Both the position numbers and the translations under genes were made by a program. A stretch of 64,000 nt of DNA from Fistularia commersonii (taxonomy: Eukaryota > Chordata > Actinopteri > Syngnathiformes > Fistulariidae): positions 8,351,965 to 8,415,964 of the forward strand of contig JBBMNZ010000003.1 in the NCBI GenBank assembly GCA_037954325.1, read 5' to 3'. Each line of letters starts with the position of its first letter. The stretch's first letter is position 1. The notes beneath the pieces were generated by a model that saw nothing but the letters and a program-made list of their open reading frames with translations, did not search any database and had not been told where the DNA came from. Shown here piece after piece: positions 23,531-36,100 of this stretch.

Positions 23531-24089
23531 CTAAACCAGCGAGCCCGCTCTGCTCTGGGCGGGCACCATGACGGGCACTGCCCCCATCCGCTCCAGCGTG
23601 GCCTGGCTGACGGCGTAGGAGTGCGTGTGCTGGCCGTGCGCGGACGTCACCACCGGCTTTAGGCTCACAGAGCCGTTGCTGCGCACCATGGTGGGAGGAG
23701 ACGGGGCCGAGTTCGTGGTGACCACCAGAGTCTTGGGTGGCGGGAGGGTGTGGCTGCCGTTGGCGAATGACGCCGTCGTCGTGGCCGTCGGCTGCGCGTG
23801 GCGGGACAGTTGGACCGAACCTGGCGCCACCGGCGCCGCCGAGCTGTGGCCGTGACCTGGATTCTGGGACTGCCCGTGTCCGTGGCCGCCGTGGGCGGCG
23901 GTGGAGAAGGTCTGCCGGGTGTCTCCGTTGTAGCGCGTGTATGAGTTGGTGTCATAGTTGGGTTTGGGGTTGTGCCAGTAGCGGCTGTTGTAGGTGTTAG
24001 TCGATGTCAAGGTGTCGTTCTCCGAGGACGAGGCATCGGCGTGGAAAGCCTTCACGGACGACGACCTCTTCGGAGGAAGGTCATCTTCT
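23531..24089 (-). CDS. igsf11: igsf11 last coding exon: cytoplasmic tail and stop
   Basis: This exon encodes 185 residues after a split Arg codon, ending in TAG. It begins EDDLPPKRSSSVKAFHADAS, followed by tail motifs known from vertebrate IGSF11: a Leu-Thr-Ser...Tyr-Asn-Ser-Arg-Tyr-Trp block, KTLVVTTN, a RSNGSVS block, and THSYAVSQATLERMGAVPVM near the end. The terminal SLV is a class I PDZ ligand; the mammalian tail binds PSD-95-type scaffolds. The middle holds a His/Gly/Gln-rich low-complexity insert (about residues 70-100 of the exon) that I do not recall in mammals. The acceptor is CTCAACAG|AGAAGATG at 24090-24091. Base composition is far more GC-rich than the flanking introns. Plus-strand frames over this exon are antisense shadows. 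Confidence 0.96.
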
Positions 24090-24971
24090 CTGTTGAGGAG
24101 ACGTTTGAATATAAAACCAATATTCACAAGCCTCGGCTGTTTCAACAGCCACTTTCCTTCAAGGACTCATTTCAAATGCTGCTAAGGGGAAAACGAATAA
24201 CTCTGTGATGATCAACGAATTTGTACCTTGAACACTTTGTGTTTTTTTGTGTTCGTTGTCATTTTGAAATTCTACTAACATTGTCTCTGATCAGGAGATC
24301 TGGGTTCATTTCATTTTATGTGAACTTATGTTATTATCGTTATTATTGTTATTGATGCCATTGTTACCGAGTCGTCACTCTCTCTGAGTTTTACCCATTT
24401 GTTTAGACAGTTTGGTAAAAGCGAGAGAGAAATTAGCAAGAAAGGTCCCAAATAGGGGGATAAATTTTCCCTGAAAGAAAAGGTAAATCGACTCATTATT
24501 AGCAATAAAATAAAGGAATTATGATAATAATTATAAATAAATTAACAATGGCATGAATAAAATAAAATAGAACAAAATAAAAAAAATAAAAAAATAAAAA
24601 AATAGAAGAAAATAATTTGAATCAATAAAATTAAAAAAAAAACCTTTTAATATGTTAAGTTAATTTTTACAAAACTTCAGATTACCGACATTGAGTCTTG
24701 GACAAATTCAAAATTATCTTGTATATTTGATCTTATTTTTTAAATGTTAAATGACAATGAATTTGATTTATTTACATAAATAAACAAACACATAGATGGA
24801 TGGATGGATGGATGGATGGATGGATGGATGGATGGATGGATGGATGGATGGATGGATGGATGGATGGATGGATTGATGGATGGATAATGTGATATTTAGG
24901 ATTTAGCCACTATTTGTTGTCCATACACTAGAAACTACCAGCTCTGGACACGACGGACAGCGAACGCTGAC
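24090..24971 (-). other. igsf11: igsf11 intron between transmembrane and tail exons
   Basis: An 882-bp phase 2 intron with donor ATCAG|GTCAGC and acceptor CAACAG|AG. It is strongly AT-rich and contains an AATAAA-rich low-complexity stretch (24540-24640) and a GGAT tetranucleotide array. No other feature is seen. Confidence 0.85.
24795..24885. repeat. (GGAT)n microsatellite in igsf11 intron
   Basis: About 22 units of a GGAT tetranucleotide with one interruption (gatt) near the right end. It should vary in length among individuals. Confidence 0.95.
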
Positions 24972-25119
24972 CTGATCTCATTAGGGATCTCCTCCTCGTC
25001 GTATTTGTTCTTATTTTTCCAGTAGTAGAGTGTGACCAGCACAAGGAGGGAGCATATGATGACAGCCAGGACTCCGGTGGCAATCGTCCCTGCGATCAGA
25101 CCCACGCTCTGAGGCTGGG
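24972..25119 (-). CDS. igsf11: igsf11 transmembrane exon
   Basis: The exon completes a split Pro codon, then encodes 48 residues: a short juxtamembrane stem (QPQSVGLIAG), a hydrophobic span of about 24 residues (core GVLAVIICSLLVLVTLYYW), a basic stop-transfer patch (KNKNK) and an acidic run DEEEIPNEI. The last two bases begin the Arg codon finished in the tail exon. The orientation is type I: extracellular Ig domains, single pass, cytoplasmic tail. The layout and the EEIPNEIREDDLPPK junction match vertebrate IGSF11. The acceptor is CCTGTAG|CCCAG at 25120-25121. Confidence 0.96.
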
Positions 25120-25670
25120 CTACAGGATGGAGTAAAGGAAACACATTTAAAAATGATGTACAAACTTCAGATGACCTTCAGGCGCAGAGGTCGCCTGCAT
25201 GTTTAAAAAAAAATAAGTCAGAGACGGAATCGGCTCAACCTTCTTACACCCTCTGACGCTAAAAAAAAAAAAAAAACGACACTCCGCTCGCTGTTGATTT
25301 TCTTTTCTTTAAAAAAGTCTGCCTTTCTCTCTGTCAAACTATCAAAACTGTCTGACCCCGCGTGACCCAGACCAACTCTTCTCCTCCTCTCGTCTGCTCG
25401 GTGTCAGAATGTTCTGCCGTCTGCAGGATCTTTCCCTCTTAGCCTTGTAGGGTTGCGTTTGCTTTTTTTTCCCCCCTCCTTCTATTTATACATCCATCTG
25501 ACAAGCGTCTTTCCGGGACGAGACCTCTGACTCCATTTACGTCTGTCAGTCCAACCTTGAGAAAGGAAAGCAGTCCTTCCATCTCCTAATGCACACCCGT
25601 CTGTATGACAGCGGTGAATTATTCATGCATACAGCAGAGTGGGAGCGGCGCGCGTCGGAGGGAAACTTAC
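25120..25670 (-). other. igsf11: igsf11 intron between C2 second half and transmembrane exon
   Basis: A 551-bp phase 1 intron with a consensus donor (GCGC|GTAAGT) and acceptor (TGTAG). It contains A-rich runs and a T/C-rich tract; nothing else is seen. Confidence 0.85.
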
Positions 25671-25793
25671 GCGCCACGACCTGAAGGTTGAGCAGACAGG
25701 TGCTCTTGCCAATAGCGTTGCTGGAGGTACACTGGTAGAGTCCTGATGTGCTGGTGCTGATGTTTCTCAGCGTCACAGTGCCCTGCATCTGGT
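25671..25793 (-). CDS. igsf11: igsf11 exon: second half of C2-type Ig domain
   Basis: The exon encodes 40 whole residues flanked by split codons, beginning with the completed Asp and QMQGTVTLRNIST. It contains the F-strand cysteine in SGLYQC, an N-glycosylation site (N-I-S) and a further Cys in KSTCLLNLQV. That extra Cys pairs, in the CTX/CAR family, with the extra Cys near the start of the C2 domain (PAC in the preceding exon). This second C2 disulfide is a family hallmark. The acceptor is TTTGTCCTCCAG|AC and the donor GCGC|GTAAGT. The continuing open frame to 25926 is intron read-through. Confidence 0.96.
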
Positions 25794-27138
25794 CTGGAGG
25801 ACAAACAGGAGCCAGGATAGTTATTAAAGGTCTAACAAGTGCAGACGCACAGAAAAGATGATTCCTCAAGCACACCAATCCGATGTCATGGGTATTGTCA
25901 ACAGAGCGGTACCCAACATGTACCACTAGATGGTACTGTAAACCATTTATTTTTAAAACCTAACATGAGGCGCAGCTTCTGGCTCCTCTCTTTCTACCAC
26001 TGACATCAATGAGTTTAACACGTTCACACCAAAACTGCATGACATAGGTGACATAAGGCGGGTACCCACGCTAACTTCGGAGAGATGAGACCAAAATCTC
26101 AGGTATTTAGGATACAGTTATCATTTGCATTAATGCAAACTGTGATTTTTGGATTGAAATCTTTTGGGGTTATAGCATGATGACCAATCAGAAGTGTGGG
26201 TTCAGTCAACTTGCAGATATATAACAAAAGAAATCCTCATTAATTGTTACTTTTACGTTCATTAAGAGATATGAATATTGCGACTGCATTTATGACGGGA
26301 CAAGTGTTGTGCCTCTATAGGGTTCAGTAAAATGTTAGTGGAACAAATAGCCAGCGCACGTGACTGACCAATTAGCAGCTCATTTGAATGCATGTCAAAT
26401 GAGCACGACGCCGAACGCATGTATTAAACATCACATGAACCACCTTAGAGGTCTAATTTGCAATTTTGATTCAGTTTCCGGTTTCAAAAGCCGCGTGACA
26501 TAACAAAGCCTTCAAATTTGTCATGATCTGACATCTGATTTAATTACTATCGGCCTCTAATTAATCACGGCGTACACACAACACAAGTATTTGATGATGA
26601 AGATTAGTTATTGTGCGACGGGCACAGCAGGAAGAGAAAAGGAGAGTCCACCACAGTAAAGCTCTCAGATGCTGAAAACCTTCTACCATGCTGGTTTGCA
26701 GCGGGGCCTTTTTTTTTTTTTTTTTTTTTTAGAGGGTGAAAAGTCACCGCTTTACTCGTTTTGTCCAATTGCAAAAAGAATAAAAATCCAAGTGAATGGA
26801 CTGGGAAGGTAAACATGGGTGTTCAGCATGAGAAAGGAAGGAAAAGAAAAAAAATTTAATCACACCAAAAAAAAAAAAAAAAAAAAAAAAAGCATGATCA
26901 CGTTAGTGGCTTACTCATTTTTGACACACCCACACACTCTCATCCACAAATTTTCATTCGCAACATCCATTATCACCCCTTAGAAGGATCACAGGAAGGG
27001 GGGCGTCGGTTGAAGCCTTGACATATGACGGGTGGCGATGATGGTGGGAGTGCAGTGTCACAGCTGCTCTATGTGTGTGAGATTTACCAGCAAAGGTGGG
27101 GCAAAAAGGAACTCCGATGGCCAGCTTGTGTCTAATAC
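25794..27138 (-). other. igsf11: igsf11 intron splitting the C2 domain
   Basis: A 1345-bp phase 1 intron. It contains T and A homopolymers (26708-26730, 26867-26891) and otherwise unique sequence. No nested gene is seen. Confidence 0.85.
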
Positions 27139-27294
27139 CTTGCATGGCGTTGTGCGGGAGCTTGGGCAGCGCGTCCAACTTCTCCCAGGAGTAGGACGGG
27201 GTGGGAATTCCTTCATCAGAGCTGCAGATCAGCATTATGTCACTTCCCACATCGAGGGTACCCTGGATTCGACATGCTGGCACAGAGGGAGGCA
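27139..27294 (-). CDS. igsf11: igsf11 exon: first half of C2-type Ig domain
   Basis: The split Val codon links the end of the V domain to PPSVPACRIQGTLDVGSDIM. The exon carries the extra Cys (PAC), the B-strand Cys (LIC), and the C-strand Trp in SYSWEKLD, then ends Met-Gln plus the first base of the Asp codon. The acceptor is CATCTGTCAG|TGCCTC and the donor CAAG|GTATTA. Residue order matches the first half of the membrane-proximal domain of IGSF11. The frame continuing to 26954 is intronic and not translated. Confidence 0.95.
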
Positions 27295-28372
27295 CTGACA
27301 GATGGAGAGAGTAAGTGATGTCATGTTAGCCACTTAAAACTATATCAAATGCGGAATTAGGAAAATCTATTTGTATTATGTGCCCTTTTCTGTGGAGCCA
27401 TCTTCATTCAAAGTCAAAGTCAGAGTGCATATTAACAATAAAGTGCACTGTCACATTAAAAAGTCAACAAACTATGAGGTATGAAGTAGAAAGTGTGCGC
27501 AGATACAAACTGCTATTTGTTTGTTTGAGAGTTTTTTGTTTTGTTTTGTTTTGTTTTTACAGTTTAGTGCAAAGGTCCGTAAGTAGTACCATAATGGTAT
27601 GTGGTGCAATAACAGCATGATGTTTTTCTTTGTGACAGTGCAAAGTAGCACTGGGGACACACCCTCACTTTGTTTTAGAATAGGATAAAAAACTTTCTCT
27701 TTGAGAAAGCAAATAGTTAGGAGCTAAGCTATGTTGCCATAGGCTTACTATACTCTGCAAAGGGTTGTCCCACGATGGGTCCCTCCCTCTCTTCCTCCCA
27801 CTCTTCCCATTCTATCTGCACTCATACGCCTTCATCGATGCATAATAGTAACCGCACGTCTTCACCCGTGTCCCCTTGCTCTCACATTTCACAAGTTCCC
27901 GGGGGGGCGCGGCTTGATCTTCCACAGCATCTCGCCAGGCACCCACCATTGTTAATATTAAGCTATTATATTATCATGTCAGTTATTACCATGTAACTGC
28001 TAGTGCTACCGTTGTTATTAGCATGAGAACATTTGTGCAAGTCCCTCCTGATCTCTCTTTCTACCGTAATTGGTCGAGGCGGACGGCTGCCTGCATTGAA
28101 GGTAGTGTTTCCTCACCGCTGCCAAGGTGCTCGCTCGTGGGGGGGAATGTTAGGTTTCTGGAAATAATTTCAAAAAAGCCTGGTCCAGTCCTGATCTACA
28201 CGGAAAGTGTCACCAGACAACTGCGATGAGATTTGCAGCCGTTTACATAAAATTAGATGTAATATTGTGCCTCTTGACATGAATCCTTCCTAGGGTCGCC
28301 ATTATTTGCAGATTATCTGTGGTTAAAGTTGGTGTGAGAATCATGTGTAAACATATGTAGGGCTCTAGTTAC
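27295..28372 (-). other. igsf11: igsf11 intron between V and C2 domains
   Basis: A 1078-bp phase 1 intron, donor CTGG|GTAACT and acceptor CTGTCAG|TG. It holds a TTTTG-rich run near 27535-27557 and no other recognised feature. Confidence 0.85.
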
Positions 28373-28580
28373 CCAGCACAGTGAGGCCGATGACGCCAAT
28401 ATTGCGCCCCCCTCTGTCAGGGAGGTTGTTGACCAGGCATTGGTACGTCCCCGTGTCGGACAGCTGGGTGTTGTTGATGAAGATGGAGGCACTTGTGCTT
28501 GGCATGGTGGCCACGAAGCCCACACGGCCGTTGAGGTGGTTGGCGAGGCTGAACACCTGGCCGCCCTGGTAAATGATCAC
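28373..28580 (-). CDS. igsf11: igsf11 exon: second half of V-type Ig domain
   Basis: The exon encodes 69 residues starting VIIYQGGQVFSLANHLNGRV. It carries an N-glycosylation site (N-N-T in FINNTQLSDTG), the diagnostic DTGTYQC F-strand motif with the V-domain Cys, and NNLPDRGGRNIGV up to the G-strand (GLTVL). The first base of a Val codon ends the exon. The V domain of IGSF11 mediates homophilic adhesion and, in mammals, binding to the receptor VISTA; the latter is known for mammals and only inferred for fish. The acceptor is TTTCCGATCCAG|GTG. Confidence 0.97.
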
Positions 28581-29760
28581 CTGGATCGGAAACAATCAGA
28601 GAGGGAAGGGGAGGGAATGGGAGGGGAGCGTAGAAAAGGTAGGGGGGAAAGCAGAGGTGACAAGTTACGGTAGATAGTTAAATGAGGAAATAAGCGTTTT
28701 CGAGAGAGCTCATCATAGAGATAAGATATTCATCTAAAAGAAGGTCGAGGACTAGACAAAAGGATCATTGTGGACGTTGAATATTTTGCAGTCTAGTAAA
28801 GAAAAATCTCACTAGAGGGAGGCCAAGTTCTACTGTAAAGTTTGGGGACCACTGGAGGGAAGAGGAGGGAAGGGAGTAAACACAACTTAACAAACGGAGG
28901 AATGTTGCAAAAAAAAAACACATTTTATTTGCGTCCCTTTCCAGTTCAGTGAGTGGAGAACATAGTGAAAGGGGGCTTTCTGCACGGCTCTTCCGATAAA
29001 AGCATGCACTAAATGGTATGCATAATTGAAAACGTTTGATTTCAAAGCGCAGAAACGGCAATCTGTTGAATCGAAGCACGAAATCGAAGAGCGATTGTGA
29101 CCAGAAAAAAAAAAAAAAAAGAACGGGTGGCCTTTTATTGTGACGAGTAACCGCTGAGGGAGCCCTCGCGTTTTTATTTGCACTTTTTCAAGGACGGGTT
29201 GTCTAAAAAGTGACTCCCAAGCTTCAAGCTTGGGCCACATGCAAAAAAATAATAAAAAAAAAAAAAAAAAGAAAACAAAACAGGCCCCTCAGCTGGGCCA
29301 GCACAAAAGATGAAGAGGAGGCGCAAAAAAAAAAAAAAAAAAAAAAAAAAAACACCCGGTGGCGTGCACAGGCACATAAACCCAAAGCACGGCCTGGGAG
29401 GGGTGGGGTGGGGAGGCAGAGAGGCTATTCACATTGGTGAAAAGAGCCCTCATTTATCTCTGCAAAGGCCCAACTAGGGAACCAGTGTTGGGCCCGTGTG
29501 TGTGTGTGTGCACGTGTGATTTTGTGATTTTGTCCTCCGCCGCTGCTTAGCGTTTGTAAATTGCACGGCTGCAATTTCCTGAGTGCAGCGCGCTCGCTTT
29601 GTCCTCTTATGTGCAGATGAATAGGCAGCTCCTCAGCTGTGATGAGAGGCTGCGACTGCATCTCGAGCGCGTGTCAGCGCGGATTCATTTACTTGTGGGA
29701 AGTGTATCAGTCGCCAGTTACAAGTGTGTGTGTGATTACCCTGCAATGGCGCCTTGTCCA

Positions 29761-29786
29761 TCCCCCCCCCCCCCCCCCCCCCCCCC
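29761..29786. repeat. Poly-C tract in igsf11 intron
   Basis: An uninterrupted run of about 26 C. The plus-strand frame across it encodes polyproline and is not a gene. Confidence 0.9.
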
Positions 29787-30799
29787 GCCTCCCCACAGGA
29801 CGCTAATACCTGTGCATTATCTGCCTTCGGACTTCACTGTCGCTGCTGATCTGCGACTGGCACCTGGATGACCCTACTCTACACTCCTGATGACCTAACA
29901 GTGTAATCTGTGTGCGCGGTGAAAATGATCCAATCAATTTGCATCACATACCCGGGTCTGTTTGCGTGGCCGCGAACGACCGGGGGATTAAAAAGGTTCC
30001 CGACTTGACCTCCTCTCGCTTACGCCCGTCGGCGCTCTTGCACTCGCTTTTCTTTTATTTCAAGAGTCTGCCGATGGACAGCGGACGAGGCCAATCACGC
30101 CATGACGTGTTTACTACGCTGAAATTCAACTCGGCACAGTCGATTCGCTAAACTGTGTCGGTTCTAAATCTATGCGCGTATAAATCAACTCATCCTCTCG
30201 CGTGACCCGCTTGGCTTTGTCGCTGTACGCGGCGAGAAAAGGGGTCATGGCCGGCAGTCAGATGGCTGACGGCCCCTAAGATCTCCGCTGGCCTGACTCT
30301 GGATGCTCCGCCATTGGCCTGGCGCTAAAACCTCTGCAACACCCCATCGTACCGGGAAAAAAAATCCTCTGCTATACACTCCATCCTGGATTCACTAAAC
30401 TATTGAACCCCGCCCCCCATAACCCCTCTATCTGACCAAAATGTAAGGATCTGTTGGCCACGGGCACAAGAAATACAGCCATCGCCTAAATAAAGCCCGA
30501 ATAAACCTCTAAAACCCGCACAGCCTCCCTTCAATTTACTGTCTGTAAGCCGCCAGTGTTATCTCTTTCTATCCCCTGAGACATGTTCTGAACAATATGG
30601 GCCCATACCCATCTTACTCACTTTAAACTGCTGTTTTTTTTTCATGATTTAGTCCATGAAGCGCACACGGCATGTGTTTTAGTCTGCTGCCAACTATTTT
30701 TTTTCCCCCCTTTTTGGTACGCTTAGGATTTTTTTTTTTTTTTTTGGCATTTGCCAGTCGTGCATCAATATTTCCTTTTTTTTTTTTTTTTTTTTTTTC

Positions 30800-30972
30800 C
30801 ATTTACTCTCATTTACACATCCGGGCAGTTCCTGGTCTCCAGTGAACCCCCTGCATGCTTTTAGACTGCGGGAGGAAACCGGAGAACCTGGAGGAACCCC
30901 ACGCAGACACAGGGGAGGACATGCAAAATTCACACAGCCTGAATTGCCTGAATCAAACAAGGGACTCACCAT
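30800..30972 (-). mobile_element. Dispersed SINE-like repeat fragment, antisense
   Basis: The plus strand reads 'tgcatgcttttagactgcgggaggaaaccggagaacctggaggaaccccacgcagacacaggggaggacatgcaaaattcacacag...aatcaaacaagggactcacc'. This is the central and head part of the same repeat found at 14486-14712. Confidence 0.6.
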
Positions 30973-31362
30973 CTTGTCACCTAGTTCCAGTTTATTACTG
31001 TTACTTATTTTCATTTTTCTTATCCCGTGGTGCAAAATGAGGGCTACGAAAGGTTCACACAAGAATGGCACGCTACGCTGTGAGGACTGACAGCCTTGGA
31101 TAAACCGTATAAGATAAAAATCCACCAGTAACTTTGTTCTAGATGAATATTATCTTCCCAGACATTATTTTCAATCATAGAAAAATGCTTTTTCCAACGC
31201 GTGGCCGACTTCTGTTACCAGTCTCATCAATTTCCCTTTATGCTTAGTGTACATTTGGTTTCCAGAAAGGCGAGGCTTGGTGACACTGATGATTATGTAA
31301 ATACGATGTCGGGAGTGGGTTTCTTAATAAACTTCATCTATCGCTTGGGCAGAAGGCAGAAT

Positions 31363-31363
31363 G

Positions 31364-31400
<37 letters not shown>
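31363..31400. repeat. (TG)n microsatellite
   Basis: About 18 TG units in the igsf11 intron; a second shorter TG run lies at 31817-31841. Confidence 0.9.
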
Positions 31401-31403
<3 letters not shown>

Positions 31404-32665
31404 CGTCTTTGTAAACATTCTCTGTTGGGGTTCAGGGCAGGATCACAAACTGATGATCTAAAATACTATGACAGATGTTCTCAATTACAGATTAACATAA
31501 TTTCTGCACCGCAGATTCTTTTTCGACCTCGATATTGTCACAGCATCGTTTCGCTCGGTGCTGCAGAATTCCACCATCATCGACACTTGACAGAAACCGT
31601 GAATTGACAGGTGTCATATATTGACTATAGTGCTTTGTTAAACTTCTCAGCTACTTTCATTATTTGTGATAAATATTCCAGAAAGAGATTTAAGAGGAGA
31701 AAATAAATCGCACCAGGTTAAACAACAAGTCCAGAGTGGATGAATAACAGTAAACAACACTATCAAGGTGTATGTATCGTCTGTCTGAGTGTTTGTATGT
31801 GTGTGCATGTTAGTAATGTGTGTGTGTGTGTGTGTGTGTGCGTGTGTTTAGCGGGATTACCTTGCACCCCGCAGGCCGGAGTGGGGATATTTGAACAACA
31901 GCATGGTGGTCAGATTAAACACACAGACAGCGACATATGAACAATCGCACACCTCAGCGAGCCGCACGCCGACACCCTGTAATCTGGAGCTCAAGTCATG
32001 TAATCAGAGTGATCAAACGGGCCGACAACCCGGGAAGTTTACTGAGCCGCAGATTTGTAGCGCGGCGTTATCGTTACTTCTCAGAACGCGACTAAGTGCG
32101 TTTCATTTTAATCTCATACAGCTCAGACCGAAAGTAGGTGCATTTTATCGGAAATTGAAATTTGGAACCGGCTTTCCGAGCAATGAACGTTGACTTCTAG
32201 TGACCGGATACCGCTGCTGTTGAATATTTTCACTTCAGGTTAAATTAAAGCTCAAAATAAAAGCTTTTTTTAATTTCAGCATCCAAACGATTCTGCTACA
32301 AGCTTATCTCCCCAAAAACACAGCTAGATAAAAGCAAACAGGAACAAATCATCATTATTATTATTGATTACTAAAATACACTACTGTTGACTTAAATACA
32401 TCACACAATTCAAAGTTTGGTACGAGGTGGGATGAAAGAGCTGTTTGTCCTTGCGTTGAATGCAAATATGTGATTGCAGCATTTTTCATTTTGAGTGTGT
32501 TTTGAAGTGTGTTGCTCTTGACAACTTCAAGAGCAGCTTCAGCAACAGATTCATAAAACTTGAAAAAAAAAAAATGTCTGAGGGAACGATATAAAAAATA
32601 CTTCTCCTGCCACAGTTGACTGTACAGCTCATCAACCCTGGTCAAATCTGCCGTATATATTTATG

Positions 32666-32955
32666 TACAGGACTGCCTCAGAAATCAGAATATTCTGATA
32701 AAGTTCTTTATCTTCTGTAATGCAATAACAAAAACAAAAATGTCATACATCCTGGATTCATTACAAATCAACTGAAATATTCCAAGCCTTTTATTATTTT
32801 AATATTGCTGATTATGGGTTACATCTTAGGAAAACTCAAAAATCCTATCTCAAAATATAAGAATATCATGAAAAAGTAATTTTTGTTTTTGTAATTGCAT
32901 TACAGAAGATAAAGAACTTTATCACAATATTCTAATTTTTTGAAACAGTCCTGTA
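32666..32955 (-). mobile_element. Palindromic MITE-like element, copy 2 (inverted)
   Basis: Begins TACAGGACTGCCTCAGAAAT and ends ...GAAACAGTCCTGTA. It is the reverse complement of the copy at 7803-8093: both contain, in opposite orientation, 'tgtcatacat-ctggattcattataaatcaactgaaatatt' and 'aatcctatctcaaaatat'. At 290 bp it is the same length as copy 1, so both probably represent a complete element. No transposase is encoded. It is inserted in an igsf11 intron. Confidence 0.75.
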
Positions 32956-33081
32956 AGTGTGTGTGTATATATATGTGTATATATATATATATATACATAT
33001 CACATGCATGCAAATAAAGTATGTACTGTATATTTAAAATTCCCATTTTGATACTGATGCTATATCCACCTTACTGTAACA

Positions 33082-33141
<60 letters not shown>
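33082..33141. repeat. (TATC)n microsatellite
   Basis: About 15 units of a TATC tetranucleotide within the igsf11 intron. The Tyr-Leu-Ser-Ile run in the plus-strand frame comes from it. Confidence 0.95.
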
Positions 33142-33142
<1 letters not shown>

Positions 33143-36100
33143 CCCATCCTTCCAACTCAAGATTTCGGGATACTCAATTCCAAATCTTCTCTCGTTCCCA
33201 AACCTTGAAATTGAGGTTATTTTGTCCCTTTTGCTGTCGAACCCTCCAAGTTGTTCACCAGGTGCTGTTGCCAGTCATGTTTACATGAATTGTTTGTAGA
33301 CATCAGAGGGTTCCACAGGTAAGTAACAAATAAAACACTGCAGAAAATCATTAATTGTGCAGGAAGATCAAATTATTTGATTAAAAAAACAGATCGTTAT
33401 CCAATTAAGATCATTGAAATGCTACAAGTGTAATTCTTCTCCCATAAAAATTCCATTAATTTCACAGGATAAAAAGTGTTTTTTAATTCCTTTCTCTGTA
33501 TTTGAGATGAGTACTTTTTCGATGACACCGATCACGTGACGTTAACTTGATGAATTATGAACAAAGATAAAAAAAAAAACACTCAACCTCACAGTTTAAG
33601 TCGATCGAAGTGTACAGTCAGAGACGTCAGATATCGGCATTGAGGGGAGAAGAACGATCGGTCTGGGGGATCGATTTAAATCACAAGGCCAATTTATCCT
33701 TTGCAAAATGAAAACACTGCTGACAGCATAAATGTGAGACTCAATGGAATGATTTGTTTCTCTCATCCATTCTTATGAAAACCTGTAATTGACTTTATTT
33801 ACTCCCTTGCTTTAACGGTTTCAGCGCTGCTCTTCCTCCATTCATAAACAAAATATATGAAGCTCCCAGCTCATTAAATTATATGGCCCTATAATGTGGA
33901 CTCAGCCATGTGAGCTCAGGGGATATAAAACACGCCGCTACTTCTTGGAAAACAAGGCAGGAATGCGAAGCGAAGAGCACACATGACCCAATCGCCCGCC
34001 AAAAAGTAATGTTTGTAAAAGTCGAAGAATCTGACGGATACCGTGCAATCGTGTTTCACGTGTGGCATTTTTATCTGAACACGTTATTCAAATTCGAGCA
34101 GAGCGAAAGAGCGCTGAGTGATCCGCGAGCGCTTTGTAAAGTGCTAACACAGCCTGCGAGGGTGTGCAAGTGTACAGAGTTCTCTTCAGTAATTCTTAAT
34201 GGCTTTTAGCGTCAACTGTAATCATTTATGACATTCTCTTCCTCTAAAATGACCTTGTGCTTGTACTGCCCCCTCCACGCCGTCCCGCCGCCATCCCTCT
34301 TCTCCACGCTTTTTACCGACGCTCGTTTTTTTTTTCATCCGACAGCTCCGACAAATCCATACTCGTGTCCTGTAGCAGAACCCGAGTTTGTACAGCCTTT
34401 GTTTTATCTTTGTGTACAAATCATCAGCGTCATTGCACATGCTTGTATATCTATGATAAACTATTTGTGGCAATGCACACTTAAAAACGTACGTGCATCG
34501 GTGCACTCGTTCCCAGGTACGCATGCACTTAACTCCATTTCCGTCGTGATGCAACATAATGTAAGCATGTAGCATCACGGGTCAGCCGTCGGTGTCGGAT
34601 CATCGCCACCCCCATCATTGCTTAGCTGTCAAAAGCATTTTTCCTATAAGTTTCTCTACGTATTATGGTCTTGCGGTTTTTGGTGTCCCAGAAACCTTTT
34701 TCCACAGGTGTGTCGATGTGTGTTGTATGCATTTGTGGATAAATGGGTGATTTTACGCTATTATCACGGGCTCTGCTTGCATGCGTGTATGTATGTATGT
34801 ATGTATGTATGCATGCATCCATAAACACAGAAGATGTATATCAAGCATGCGGATCTGTGGTGTGTTTGAACCAGCAGTCAGTCAGACGGTCGTTTGTTTG
34901 TGCACCGGTGTGAGTGTGTGTGTGTGTGTGTGTGTGCGTGCACGGTGAGAACAGCTGCGATATACAGCCTGTCGTGGGCGTGAGGTAATTAGTGCAGAAG
35001 ATGATTGTATTATTTGGACGGCCGACCAGCGCTGGGGTTCAAAGTGAAGGGAGGCAGGTGAGCTTGTACAGCCTGCAGCTGCATGTTAAACAACTCAAAT
35101 GGAATTGCACAAGTCCCACAAGAGGGGAGGTGTGGGGGGGGGGGGGGGGGTAAGATAAAGTGAAGGTGAGAAAAAACACACAAAGAAATTAAGAGCAGCG
35201 AGCCGGGAAGGAGAAACGGTGAGAAGCAAAGGAGATGGAACTAACGCTCACGTTGAAAAACTAAACACTGAGTCACGAGTCATTTTTGGACATAAAGAAA
35301 AGTCCTTCAGAACCCCTACCCCCCCCGTAACAGGTTATAAACCGGACAGCGACGGAAATGAGATGAGAATGGACATTCCAGCAACCTCTACACCTATATA
35401 TCTCTAGCACCTAAAGCTCGGGTGTAACTAATATCCCAAGAGGTGCGTTCAGATGCACCGGAAAGAGAAAATAGAGTTGTCTGCTAAAATTTGCCGTTAG
35501 TTAAACACATTCTGCATGAGTCACGTAAAAGTTGCAACAGATTTATGTCATTTATGAACGCACACATTATTTGAATGAAGCCAATTAGATCTCAGTTGTA
35601 GATGCATGTGGTGGATGGGTGAAGAGGAGAAGGCTTCCTGTAATAAATGCGACGCGGAGAGAAATGTGCATCTGATTGCACCGCAGGCGACCAATCAGAG
35701 GTGAGCCTGTGCCTCCCTCCGTCTGCTCTTAAACTGTTGACTGCTAGAAATAAATCCCGAAAGGTGAGTTAGCTGTGTGCGCGGTGTCTCATTAGCATCG
35801 GTGCAGCGGTGCTTTTTGTTTGTTGAATTTCTGTGCGCCGGCTGGCGATCCATCGGCGGTTGTCAAAATCCGCGTGAAATTTTGCCCACGAAACACTTTT
35901 TATCACGGTGGCAGGGTATGACATAAATCTGTTGCCATGGCGAAATACATCACGTGATCACCAACTTTTATAATGGTCATCAAAAACAATCTGAAAGAGG
36001 ACACAAACTGGACGCCTTAAGTTGATTGGTCAATTTCACCTTCGGCTCATCGTTTAAATTCAAGCCGCTTTGCTGAATATCGCTCTGTCGTGGTGCGTGT

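Noticed and set aside
23625..24208. Several plus-strand frames over the igsf11 last exon
   Set aside because: They are antisense shadows of a GC-rich coding exon; the minus strand matches a known protein family.
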